This document shows, piece after piece, positions 6,874 through 13,959 of a DNA stretch of 16,880 bases. Both the position numbers and the translations under genes were made by a program. Below the pieces are notes generated by a model that did no database searches, was not told the origin of the DNA, and worked only from the letters and a program-made list of their open reading frames with translations. Position 1 is the first letter of the stretch. Each line of letters starts with the position of its first letter. The stretch is from Comamonadaceae bacterium. Lineage in GTDB: Bacteria > Pseudomonadota > Gammaproteobacteria > Burkholderiales > Burkholderiaceae_C. The stretch spans positions 1 through 16,880 of the forward strand of contig JAHEBY010000012.1 in NCBI GenBank assembly GCA_024642025.1. The letters run 5' to 3'.

Positions 6874-6915
6874 ATCATGCCGTCGTCGAGCCCTGGCCGG
6901 CTTGATGAAGATCAA
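6874..6915 (-). promoter_or_regulatory. FNR/ANR-type box and predicted class II promoter of cbpA
   Basis: The sequence TTGATGAAGATCAA at 6902-6915 is a perfect match to the FNR/CRP-family consensus TTGAT-N4-ATCAA. On the minus strand a -10-like hexamer CATGAT lies at 6874-6879. The box centre (6908.5) is 32 bases from the hexamer centre, exactly the spacing of a class II FNR site at -41.5. This predicts a start near 6867 and a 20-base leader before the cbpA ATG. The same spacing on the plus strand gives no usable -10, so cbpA is the likely target. A smaller dyad, TGATG-ATTTC-CATCA at 6863-6877, overlaps the predicted start. The regulator (FNR, ANR or DNR type) is not encoded here. Confidence 0.62.
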
Positions 6916-6991
6916 GGAGAGGGCCAGGACACATCCCAAGGGCCGCGAGTTGCCGCAGAATTCGTCAGAAGCCTCAAATGGGATTATTTAC

Positions 6992-7555
6992 TTGAAACCT
7001 CAATGTACTCTCGCCTTGGCAGGGCTGATGCTGCTGAGCGCTTGCTCATCACTGTTGCCTAGTTCACGCAACGAGTCGCTCACATTCAAAACCTTTGACG
7101 AGGCACGCGCTGCAGTGGAATCGCTGGTGCCGATGAAAAGCGACCTCGCCACGTTGAAAGGCTTGGGGATCGATCCGGCCAGGCAGCCCAACACGGTCAT
7201 CCTGACACACTCTGATGTGATTCGCCGCGTCATGAACGGCAATGTGCTGACGAAGGACGACCTGGACCCCGGTATCGTGACCTGCATCAACGCGCGTGAC
7301 GCCTGTCGAGGCTGGGAACTCACTGTAGCCAGCATCACCCGGCGACGTACCGGTGGATTCTGGGCCGACTTTGTCAACTTCCGGCGCCAGACGGAAACCA
7401 CGGGTTGGCGCTTCAACGCACTGATTCTGATGGTCAACGATCTTGTGGTTTACCGGGCTTGGGGCGGTCAGCCGCGCGTGAACGAGGTAGAGATTACGAC
7501 CAACCCGCTGGGGCCGTTGCAGGAAATCGGGCCTGCGGTCATTACCAACCGCTAG
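6992..7555 (+). CDS. Predicted lipoprotein of unknown function
   Basis: With a TTG start at 6992 the product has 187 residues and a compact signal peptide ending in the lipobox LLSAC (C18 lipidated). Serines follow, favouring the outer membrane. The frame is open upstream to 6902, but those starts give an implausible 30-residue polar leader and fall inside the FNR-type box. No good ribosome site precedes either. The mature protein is soluble and mixed alpha/beta in composition, with a cysteine pair (C98, C105) that could form a disulfide. Notable segments are LTHSDVIRRVM and a C-terminal half with GWRFNALILMVNDLVVYRAWGG and NPLGPLQEIGP. I do not recognise the family. It is convergent with the ABC ATPase gene, 14 bases away. 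Confidence 0.7.
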   Translation: MKPQCTLALAGLMLLSACSSLLPSSRNESLTFKTFDEARAAVESLVPMKSDLATLKGLGIDPARQPNTVILTHSDVIRRVMNGNVLTKDDLDPGIVTCINARDACRGWELTVASITRRRTGGFWADFVNFRRQTETTGWRFNALILMVNDLVVYRAWGGQPRVNEVEITTNPLGPLQEIGPAVITNR

Positions 7556-7569
7556 CGTTTGGGCCCAAT

Positions 7570-8310
7570 TCAGGTCGGCTCATCGCGCGCGATGCGACCA
7601 TCAATCAGCTCAACAAGCCGGTCGCACCGCGCAGCCAGTCGGGGATCGTGGGTCACCACGACAAACGAGATACCGCGCTCAGCGTGCATGCGCCGCATCT
7701 GGGAAAACACCTCGTCTGACGATACGGTGTCCAGATTGCCGGTGGGCTCGTCTGCCAGCACCAGCGGCGGTGAATGCACCAGCGCACGGGCAATGGCCAC
7801 ACGCTGCTGCATGCCACCGGACAGCTCGGACGGGCGTTTGCCCATGGCCTTGGACAGGCCCACCGCGTCCAGCAACTCGCGCGCCCGCGCCAGTTGTTTC
7901 GAACTGACATGCCCTTCACGCATCAAGGCCGGCATGGTCACGTTCTCCAAGGCCGTGAAAGCAGGCAGCAAATGGTGAAACTGGAATACAAAGCCCAGAC
8001 TTGACCGGCGGCGCAGCGTGAGTTCTGCATCAGTCAATCCCACCACTTCTTCGCCCTGCAGGCGGTAGCTGCCGGAACTCATGGTTTCGAGCAGGCCAAC
8101 GATGTTAAGCAAGGTACTTTTGCCAGAGCCTGATGGCCCGATCAAGGCCACGAATTCGGACCTGTTCACCTGGAGCGTCACACCATGCAACACTTCGCTC
8201 TCATTGGGACGGCCTAGGTTGTAGGTCTTTCGCACACCGTCAAGCTCAATCAGCGGAGCGACCTGACTCGTTGTCCCGACATGTTCCAGGTTCCCGCTCG
8301 CACCATCCAT
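7570..8310 (-). CDS. ABC transporter ATP-binding protein (LolD/MacB/DevA-like)
   Basis: This 246-residue nucleotide-binding subunit has Walker A GPSGSGKST (58-66), a Q-loop at FVFQ (107-110), the signature LSGGMQQR (163-170), Walker B LVLADEPTG (183-191) and the switch histidine H221. The LSGGMQQR / ADEPTGNLD pattern and the FHHLLPAFTALENV segment are typical of the LolD/MacB/FtsE branch, which drives type VII permeases. It begins four bases after the permease stop and is the third gene of an adaptor-permease-ATPase set. The complete trio points to a DevBCA- or MacAB-like export machine, rather than to lipoprotein release by LolCDE. Confidence 0.92.
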   Translation of the reverse strand: MDGASGNLEHVGTTSQVAPLIELDGVRKTYNLGRPNESEVLHGVTLQVNRSEFVALIGPSGSGKSTLLNIVGLLETMSSGSYRLQGEEVVGLTDAELTLRRRSSLGFVFQFHHLLPAFTALENVTMPALMREGHVSSKQLARARELLDAVGLSKAMGKRPSELSGGMQQRVAIARALVHSPPLVLADEPTGNLDTVSSDEVFSQMRRMHAERGISFVVVTHDPRLAARCDRLVELIDGRIARDEPT

Positions 8311-8314
8311 GGCA

Positions 8315-9541
8315 TCAAATCCGGATCGCCTGCGCCGGATCCATGGCCGCAGCTCGGCGGGCCGGGGCTATCGCCGCCAGTACGCCACAGACGATGGCAA
8401 TCAATGCCACCTGCACAGCCGTTACCACGGGCAAACCGATGTTGAAGAGGGGCAGGCCGTCGGATCCTTTGACAAATGTGGTGAACAGCCAGATCATGCC
8501 GACCGCCATCAAGATGCCCAGCCAGGAACCCAAAGCGCCCACAACCGCACCTTGAAGCAGAAAGATGCGCAAGATTTGCCCACGTGTGGCGCCCATGGCC
8601 CGCAAAATGCCAATTTCGCGCTGCTTCTGCACCACCGATACCACCAGCACGCTGGCTATGCCCAAAACCACCACCACCAGCACCACGCCGCGGATCAGCG
8701 CGGTGCTGACGGATTGGGCATTCAACGCCGATACCAACTGCGCGTTGCTCTCTTGCCAGCTCTCAATTTTGTAGGGAAACTGGCGCCCCAAGTCTTCGCC
8801 AAGTTGTTTTGCGGTCCAGACATCCTTTACGGTAAGGTCCAGACTGGTGGCGCCGCCCGGTAAGCCCAACAGGTTTTGCGCAGCCCGCAAAGGCACGATC
8901 ACCGTGCGGCGGTTCAGGTCACGCACACCCAGATCGACCAGCGCGGTGACGCGAACCGACTCGCTGGCCGTGCTGGTCTGAACCGTCAGCCGGTCTCCGG
9001 GCCGCACACCCAGATCGGCTGCCAACTCGCGGCCCACAATGGCATCCCCCGGCGACAGCCTGGCCACGCCCCCGACAACTTTGCTTCGCAGACCCACAAC
9101 GCGGTCATATCGGTCCAGCTCAACGCCAGTAAGCGCAATGCTTTGCGTGGCCTCTCCGCGCAAAGCCAGCCCCGCGCCATAGACCGCTGGCGACACCCCC
9201 GCAATGGCTGGCATGTGTTCCAGCAGCGGCACAAGTGCCTGCCAATTGGCGATAGAACGCAAGCGTTGGGCGCGAGGTTGCGTTTCAGAAAGCCCTACCG
9301 TGCCCGGGTGGAGTTCGGCAGCGGGCGTGACCAGATCATCCGGAGATTTCACCGTGATATGGGCCTGTGCACCCAGCGTTTTGGTCAGCGTGCTGCTTTG
9401 CAGGCCATTAATCAGCGCGGAGATGTAAGCCACCACGGCAACGCCTGCTGCCACACCCACAATAATCAGCAGGGTTTGCATGCGGCCTTCGCGCAGGAAC
9501 CGCAAGGCAACCCGGATTTCAAAGCCAAACAGGGATGGCAT
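8315..9541 (-). CDS. FtsX/MacB-type ABC permease
   Basis: This 408-residue inner-membrane subunit has the type VII layout. A first membrane segment lies at about 24-46, a large periplasmic domain at about 50-280, and three further segments near 283-306, 327-353 and 371-396. The QREIGILRAMGATRGQILRIFLLQGAVVG stretch after the second segment is the conserved FtsX/LolC/MacB coupling region. Unlike MacB, no ATPase domain is fused; a separate ATPase gene follows at once. Such permeases transmit ATP-driven conformational change to the periplasm rather than forming a conventional channel. The gene starts 12 bases after the adaptor stop. Confidence 0.9.
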   Translation of the reverse strand: MPSLFGFEIRVALRFLREGRMQTLLIIVGVAAGVAVVAYISALINGLQSSTLTKTLGAQAHITVKSPDDLVTPAAELHPGTVGLSETQPRAQRLRSIANWQALVPLLEHMPAIAGVSPAVYGAGLALRGEATQSIALTGVELDRYDRVVGLRSKVVGGVARLSPGDAIVGRELAADLGVRPGDRLTVQTSTASESVRVTALVDLGVRDLNRRTVIVPLRAAQNLLGLPGGATSLDLTVKDVWTAKQLGEDLGRQFPYKIESWQESNAQLVSALNAQSVSTALIRGVVLVVVVLGIASVLVVSVVQKQREIGILRAMGATRGQILRIFLLQGAVVGALGSWLGILMAVGMIWLFTTFVKGSDGLPLFNIGLPVVTAVQVALIAIVCGVLAAIAPARRAAAMDPAQAIRI

Positions 9542-9553
9542 CGCGGCCCGCCG

Positions 9554-10888
9554 TCAGCGTCCCATGGCGTTGGTCAAAGCGGCGCCCGCGTCGGTTCGTG
9601 ATGCGCCGGATACGACCGGGCCACTCGCCTGCCAGGCTACGGCTTGCGTGCGAACCCGCACACCTGACGCGACATTGGTGCCTGTTACCACAACATCGCC
9701 TTCTTCAAGCCCCTGCAGCACTTCAGCAGCAGCCAGCGTGCGCAGTCCCAGGCGCACAGTTCTCTTCACAGTGTGGCCCTCCTTGACCAGCATCACCGTA
9801 GCCGAAGACCCCGCGGACATATCAGCGGAAGGCGCAGATGCCACGCCGTCTGCCTCACTCTGCAAGGCACCCAGTGGCAAAACCAGCGCATTGTCGCGTT
9901 GTGCGGTTACGACCTCCACCGACAGCGTCATGTCTTCGCGCAGGAAGGGTGGCGTTTGCTGCTCAGGCGCAAATTTCACCTCCACGGCGCCCCGTTGGGC
10001 GTCAATCGCAGGCGCAATAGTCAAGACGCGGGCCGCAAACCGCTGACTGGGAAACGCATCGGCCACAACAGTGGCGCGTTGTCCTGGCACGAGCTGATTC
10101 AGAAAACGCTCATCAACCTGCGCCGCAAGCTGGGTGGCACCTGCCAGCGCAAGACTGATGAGCGGCTTGCCGGGTTGCACAATCTGCCCGGGCTCTACAG
10201 ACCGCGATAGCACCCGTGCGTCTGCCGGGGCCACAAGTGTGGCCTGATCCAGCCGTGCCCGCGCCGCCACGGTTGCGGCACGGGATGCGGCGAGTTGCGC
10301 TTGTGCCTGAACCGTGTCGGAACCAAGGTCCTTGTTGGCCTGTGCCTGAGCCAGCGCGGCGTCCCGCTGCGCCTTGGCAACATCAACTGTGCGTAGGCTG
10401 TCATCCAGTCGGGAGGTGCTCAAAAAGCCCTGGTCGACCAGCTCACGTGTGCGGGCCAGCTCTTTCTCAGCGGACCGCAATACGGCTTGCGCCTGTGCCA
10501 CACCAGCTTCTACAGAAAGTCTGCCGGTGCTTCGAATGCCCACAACTCGTGCTTGCGCTTGCTGCTCGGCAGCACGGGCTTGCGCCAGAGCCGCGCGCAG
10601 CTCGTCTGCTTCCAGTTCAATCAAGGGCTCATCCTTGCGCACGTGAGCACCTTCGGTCACCAGCACACGCCCGACCCGGCCCGTGAGCGTGCTGCCAACA
10701 TCGACTCGGGCGAGGCTGGCCACCCGCGCCGAAAATTGAAGCGTACGAACGAGCGGTGAACGCTTCAAGGTCACCACGTTAACCGTTGCAACGCGGAAGT
10801 ACCACCAGGCAAACACGGACAGCACCAGCATGACCACAATGGCAACCAGCCAGACCCAGCCACGCTTGCCGGAAACAGGCAGATTCAT
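9554..10888 (-). CDS. HlyD/MacA-like periplasmic adaptor (membrane fusion protein)
   Basis: This 444-residue adaptor is anchored by one N-terminal membrane helix (about 11-31). The first half of the lipoyl domain is visible as VDVGSTLTGRVGRVLVTEGAHVRKDEPLIELE (63-94). A long Ala/Gln/Arg-rich helical hairpin follows to about residue 210, which would dock to a TolC-like outer-membrane channel. Then comes the second lipoyl half (APADARVLSRSVEPGQIVQPGKPL) and beta-barrel and membrane-proximal domains. With the downstream permease and ATPase it forms a tripartite exporter resembling MacAB or DevBCA; no outer-membrane component is present in the window. The gene starts 28 bases after ruvB on the same strand, so read-through from ruvB is likely. 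Substrate is unknown. Confidence 0.9.
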   Translation of the reverse strand: MNLPVSGKRGWVWLVAIVVMLVLSVFAWWYFRVATVNVVTLKRSPLVRTLQFSARVASLARVDVGSTLTGRVGRVLVTEGAHVRKDEPLIELEADELRAALAQARAAEQQAQARVVGIRSTGRLSVEAGVAQAQAVLRSAEKELARTRELVDQGFLSTSRLDDSLRTVDVAKAQRDAALAQAQANKDLGSDTVQAQAQLAASRAATVAARARLDQATLVAPADARVLSRSVEPGQIVQPGKPLISLALAGATQLAAQVDERFLNQLVPGQRATVVADAFPSQRFAARVLTIAPAIDAQRGAVEVKFAPEQQTPPFLREDMTLSVEVVTAQRDNALVLPLGALQSEADGVASAPSADMSAGSSATVMLVKEGHTVKRTVRLGLRTLAAAEVLQGLEEGDVVVTGTNVASGVRVRTQAVAWQASGPVVSGASRTDAGAALTNAMGR

Positions 10889-10916
10889 GTAACGATCATC
10901 CCTTTTTCATGGCCGG

Positions 10917-11996
10917 TCAAGTACCGGGTTCAAACAGGCCACTCTCAGTTTTCGGCAGCGCCACGCCCAGATGCCGATACGCTGCGAGCGTAGCCACGCG
11001 CCCGCGCGGCGTGCGTTGCAAAAACCCTTGTTGTATGAGATAGGGCTCAATCACGTCCTCAATCGTTTCTCGCTCCTCGCCGATGCTGGCGGCGATGTTG
11101 TCCAGCCCCACCGGGCCACCATCAAAACGGTGTATCACGGCATCCAGCAGCTTGCGGTCCATGACATCAAAACCCTGTGGATCAACATCCAGCATGGCCA
11201 GAGCCTTGTTGGCGATGGCGAGCGTAATTTCTCCCTCCCCTTTAACCTCGGCGTAGTCACGCACCCGGCGCAGCAGACGGTTTGCAATGCGGGGTGTGCC
11301 CCGTGAGCGGCGGGCAATTTCAAAGCCGCCAGCTTCGTCAGCAGCGACCTTTAGCAATCCGGCACTGCGCTTGACAATGCGGGCCAATTCCTCGGCACTG
11401 TAAAACTCCAGCCGTGCCACGATGCCAAAACGGTCACGTAGCGGGTTGGTGAGCATGCCGGCGCGAGTGGTGGCCCCCACCAATGTGAAAGGCTGCAGGT
11501 CCAACTTGATGGAACGCGCAGCCGGGCCCTCGCCAATCATGATGTCAATCTTGTAGTCTTCCAGTGCGGGGTAGAGAATTTCTTCCACCACCGGGCTGAG
11601 TCGATGGATTTCGTCGATAAACAGGACATCGTTTTTTTCAAGATTGGTTAGTAGTGCCGCCAGGTCTTTAGGCTTTTCCAGCACCGGTCCGCTGGTCTGG
11701 CGCAGGTTCACACCGAGTTCGTGCGCAATGATATGGCTGAGAGTGGTTTTACCAAGGCCTGGCGGGCCAAAAAGCAGCACATGATCAAGTGCCTCTCCGC
11801 GTTTTCTGGCGGCACCTATAAAAATTTCGAGTTGTTCGCGCGCCTTGATTTGCCCCACATAGTCGTCCAGCAATTTGGGGCGCAACGCACGCTCCACCGC
11901 CTCTTCATTTGGAGAGGAGGGTATAGCCGACACCACGCGGTTCGCCAAAGCGGCGCGCTCTGGCCCAGGTTCGAAATTGTCGGTTTGAATGCTCAC
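10917..11996 (-). CDS. ruvB: Holliday junction branch migration ATPase RuvB
   Basis: RuvB is the hexameric motor that drives Holliday junction branch migration with RuvA. Walker A GPPGLGKT is at 77-84, Walker B DEIH at 128-131 and sensor-type GATTRAG further on, with the C-terminal winged-helix region (IEPYLIQQGFLQRTPRGR). I chose the GTG at 11996, giving 359 residues, because homologues recalled from related genera begin MSIQTD; an ATG 39 bases upstream would add a cysteine-rich leader of 13 residues unlike the family. No CTGT-N8-ACAG SOS box is visible upstream. It is followed by the exporter genes rather than accompanied by ruvA or ruvC. Confidence 0.95.
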   Translation of the reverse strand: MSIQTDNFEPGPERAALANRVVSAIPSSPNEEAVERALRPKLLDDYVGQIKAREQLEIFIGAARKRGEALDHVLLFGPPGLGKTTLSHIIAHELGVNLRQTSGPVLEKPKDLAALLTNLEKNDVLFIDEIHRLSPVVEEILYPALEDYKIDIMIGEGPAARSIKLDLQPFTLVGATTRAGMLTNPLRDRFGIVARLEFYSAEELARIVKRSAGLLKVAADEAGGFEIARRSRGTPRIANRLLRRVRDYAEVKGEGEITLAIANKALAMLDVDPQGFDVMDRKLLDAVIHRFDGGPVGLDNIAASIGEERETIEDVIEPYLIQQGFLQRTPRGRVATLAAYRHLGVALPKTESGLFEPGT

Positions 11997-12022
11997 GGCA
12001 GGCTTCAAGCTTTTACAGCACG

Positions 12023-12040
12023 ATAGTTTGCCCAACTATA
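12023..12040 (-). promoter_or_regulatory. Dyad and possible -10 element upstream of ruvB
   Basis: In the 114-base divergent region between ruvB and the carbonic anhydrase gene, ATAGTT and AACTAT form a perfect 6-base inverted repeat around TGCCC (12023-12039). On the minus strand this includes TATAGT (12035-12040), a five-of-six match to a sigma70 -10 box, placed 38 bases before the ruvB start codon. No convincing -35 lies at the proper distance. The dyad could be an operator or chance. For the carbonic anhydrase on the plus strand I see only a weak candidate (TTGAAG at 12051, ATTAAA at 12074). Confidence 0.3.
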
Positions 12041-12110
12041 GCGCGGCCCCTTGAAGAATCGCGAAGGGAATTCATTAAAGTGGCGTTCAGTTGTGCCGAT
12101 AGGGAATGGT

Positions 12111-13235
12111 ATGAAAACACGCTCCATCCGCTATCCAGCCTTACGTTTGACCCAGGTTTTGCTGCTCGCAGGCGCCACATTGGCCGTTCTGGCAGCTTCC
12201 AGCCGTGCATGGGCGTCTGACCCGCATGCTGCCCCTGCTGAACCCCCAGCCGCGATTGGAAAGCAGGTACGTGATGCGCTGGAAGGCATGCCGGGCATCA
12301 AGAAAAAGCTTACGCTAATCGTCGACAGCAAAAGCAAACCCGAGGCTCCAGCTGCGGCTGCAAATGCACATGGCGCAGCACCCGCCATGCCAGTTGCAAC
12401 GGCAGAAAGTTCATCCCACGGTGCAGTCGTCGCGCAACCCGTTAACCCGCAAGCAAGTCGACAATACATACGCGCCAAAGCCGCCGCCTTGACGGGTCAC
12501 GAGCCTGCTGCCCCCGCGCAGGCCGACGGAGCCCATGCCTCGCCTGGCGGCGACGTCCATTGGAGCTACGACGGCAGCAACGGCCCGCAAGCCTGGTCAG
12601 AGCTGAAGCCCGAATTCAACGCCTGCGCCAGCGGCAAGCGCCAGTCGCCTATCAATATTGAAGACTCCGCCACGCTGCAAGGCCCGGCCGAACCGATCGT
12701 CTTCAACTATTCGCCAAGCAATGGCGTGGTTGTCAACAATGGGCACACGATCCAGGTGGATCTGTCGGGAGACAACTCCATCACGATCCGCGGAACCAAC
12801 TACAAACTGGTGCAATTTCACTTTCATCACCCGTCGGAGGAACGCATCAACTACAAGGGCTATGCCATGGTTGCTCACCTGGTGCACAAAAGTGCTGAAG
12901 GTCAGCTTGCTGTGGTCGCCGTCCTGATAGAAGCAGGTGCCCCCAACCCGCTGATCAACAAGGTCTGGACCTACTTGCCGCTGGACACCAGCGACAAGGT
13001 GCGCATGCCTGCCAGCCTGGTCGAGATGACCGAGCTCCTGCCCACCGACCAGCGCTACTACCAATTCATGGGCTCACTCACGACACCGCCCTGCTCTGAA
13101 GGTGTCTTATGGCTGGTGCTCAAACAACCCATGACCGTGAGCCGTGAGCAGCTGAGACTGTTCTCTCAACTGTTCCCGAACAACGCCCGACCCGTGCAGG
13201 CATCGAACAATCGCACGGTGCGAAACGCACTGTAA
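12111..13235 (+). CDS. Secreted alpha-carbonic anhydrase with N-terminal extension
   Basis: This 374-residue exported enzyme interconverts CO2 and bicarbonate. A signal peptide covers about 1-36, ending near SRAWASD. The catalytic domain spans about 148-374. QSPINI (178-183) and the zinc-binding histidines H237 and H239 (FHFHHPSEE) and H256 (AHLVH) are present, as is SLTTPPCSEG (322-331) with the substrate-pocket threonines. C172 and C328 are placed to form the disulfide usual in bacterial alpha enzymes. Residues 37-147 are extra compared with ordinary members of about 225-250 residues: a KQVRDALEGMPGIKKKL segment, then Ala/Pro/His-rich low complexity. The ATG at 12111 follows AGGGAATGG; an upstream in-frame start at 12051 would mask the signal peptide. 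The gene sits between ruvB and ruvA on the opposite strand. Confidence 0.92.
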   Translation: MKTRSIRYPALRLTQVLLLAGATLAVLAASSRAWASDPHAAPAEPPAAIGKQVRDALEGMPGIKKKLTLIVDSKSKPEAPAAAANAHGAAPAMPVATAESSSHGAVVAQPVNPQASRQYIRAKAAALTGHEPAAPAQADGAHASPGGDVHWSYDGSNGPQAWSELKPEFNACASGKRQSPINIEDSATLQGPAEPIVFNYSPSNGVVVNNGHTIQVDLSGDNSITIRGTNYKLVQFHFHHPSEERINYKGYAMVAHLVHKSAEGQLAVVAVLIEAGAPNPLINKVWTYLPLDTSDKVRMPASLVEMTELLPTDQRYYQFMGSLTTPPCSEGVLWLVLKQPMTVSREQLRLFSQLFPNNARPVQASNNRTVRNAL

Positions 13236-13296
13236 GGATCTTGCGATCGTGTGTTGATATGCGACGCTGAGGCTTTTGGTCAGGTGGATAAGCTGC

Positions 13297-13872
13297 TCAG
13301 GCGCGAGAAAGCGCCTTGAGTGCGAGCTTGATGCCCTCGCTGACGCCAATGTCAGCGGGGAGCGCCTTCAGCGAAACCGCGGCCTCCTTATCGCTATAAC
13401 CCAGCGCCAGCAAGGCTTGCAGAATATCAGTCTGCGAATCGTTGGCCGCAGTGGTTGGCATACCCACATCCGCCCCCAGCTTGCCTTTCAGTTCCAGCAA
13501 TAGCCGCTCGGCAGTCTTCTTGCCAATGCCGGGCACCTTGACCAGCCGGCCTGCTTCCTGAAGCGTGATGGATTGCGCCAATTCGCCTACGCTCATGCCC
13601 GAAAGCACAGCCAGCGCGGTTCGTGGCCCGACGCCCGATATCTTGATCAGCTGCCGAAAGGCCTCGCGCTCAGGCGCGGAGCCAAACCCGTACAGGATCT
13701 GGGCGTCTTCCCGCACCACGAAATGGGTCAGCAATGACACCTTCTCACCCGCAGCAGGCAAGTGATAAAACGTGCTCATGGGCACATGGACCTCGTAACC
13801 CACGCCACCGCAATTCACAATCACCTGGGGCGGGTTTTTATCACTGAGCGTACCAGTCAGTTTGCCAATCAT
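13297..13872 (-). CDS. ruvA: Holliday junction binding protein RuvA
   Basis: This 191-residue protein matches RuvA in length and domain order. The N-terminal OB fold starts MIGKLTGTLSDKNPPQVIVNCGGVGYEV. Two helix-hairpin-helix motifs follow, at about 78-90 (ISGVGPRTALAVL) and 113-125 (VPGIGKKTAERLL), and the flexible C-terminal domain ends LALGYSDKEAAVSLKAL. RuvA tetramers hold the four-way junction and recruit RuvB. In this window ruvA is separated from ruvB by a gene on the opposite strand, and ruvC is absent. An AGGCGC...GCGCCT hairpin (13299-13316) covers its last codons, without a T-tract. Confidence 0.95.
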   Translation of the reverse strand: MIGKLTGTLSDKNPPQVIVNCGGVGYEVHVPMSTFYHLPAAGEKVSLLTHFVVREDAQILYGFGSAPEREAFRQLIKISGVGPRTALAVLSGMSVGELAQSITLQEAGRLVKVPGIGKKTAERLLLELKGKLGADVGMPTTAANDSQTDILQALLALGYSDKEAAVSLKALPADIGVSEGIKLALKALSRA

Positions 13873-13959
13873 GTTTTGCCTTTTGTCTGTGGCGCCTCGT
13901 TAGCCGCTACGTCTGCCGGCTTTTGAGCCCTTGTTTTATGCCTATGATGAGGTCTTCTA

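Noticed and set aside
7558..7569. TTGGGCCCAA palindrome between the convergent lipoprotein and ATPase genes
   Set aside because: It has no loop, so it cannot form a stable hairpin terminator, and a 10-base GC-rich palindrome is not informative alone.
8876..9601. 241-residue plus-strand open frame opposite the permease
   Set aside because: It is a shadow of the permease gene; the product is low in recognisable structure and has no ribosome site.
13299..13316. AGGCGC...GCGCCT hairpin as a terminator of ruvA or the carbonic anhydrase gene
   Set aside because: It lies in the last codons of ruvA and has no T-tract on either strand. It may fold, but termination is not supported.
13390..13410. TATCGCTATAA in ruvA as a third copy of the structured repeat
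   Set aside because: It lacks the downstream TAGC, GGGGC and ATTT landmarks and encodes the conserved ALGYSDKEA region of RuvA.
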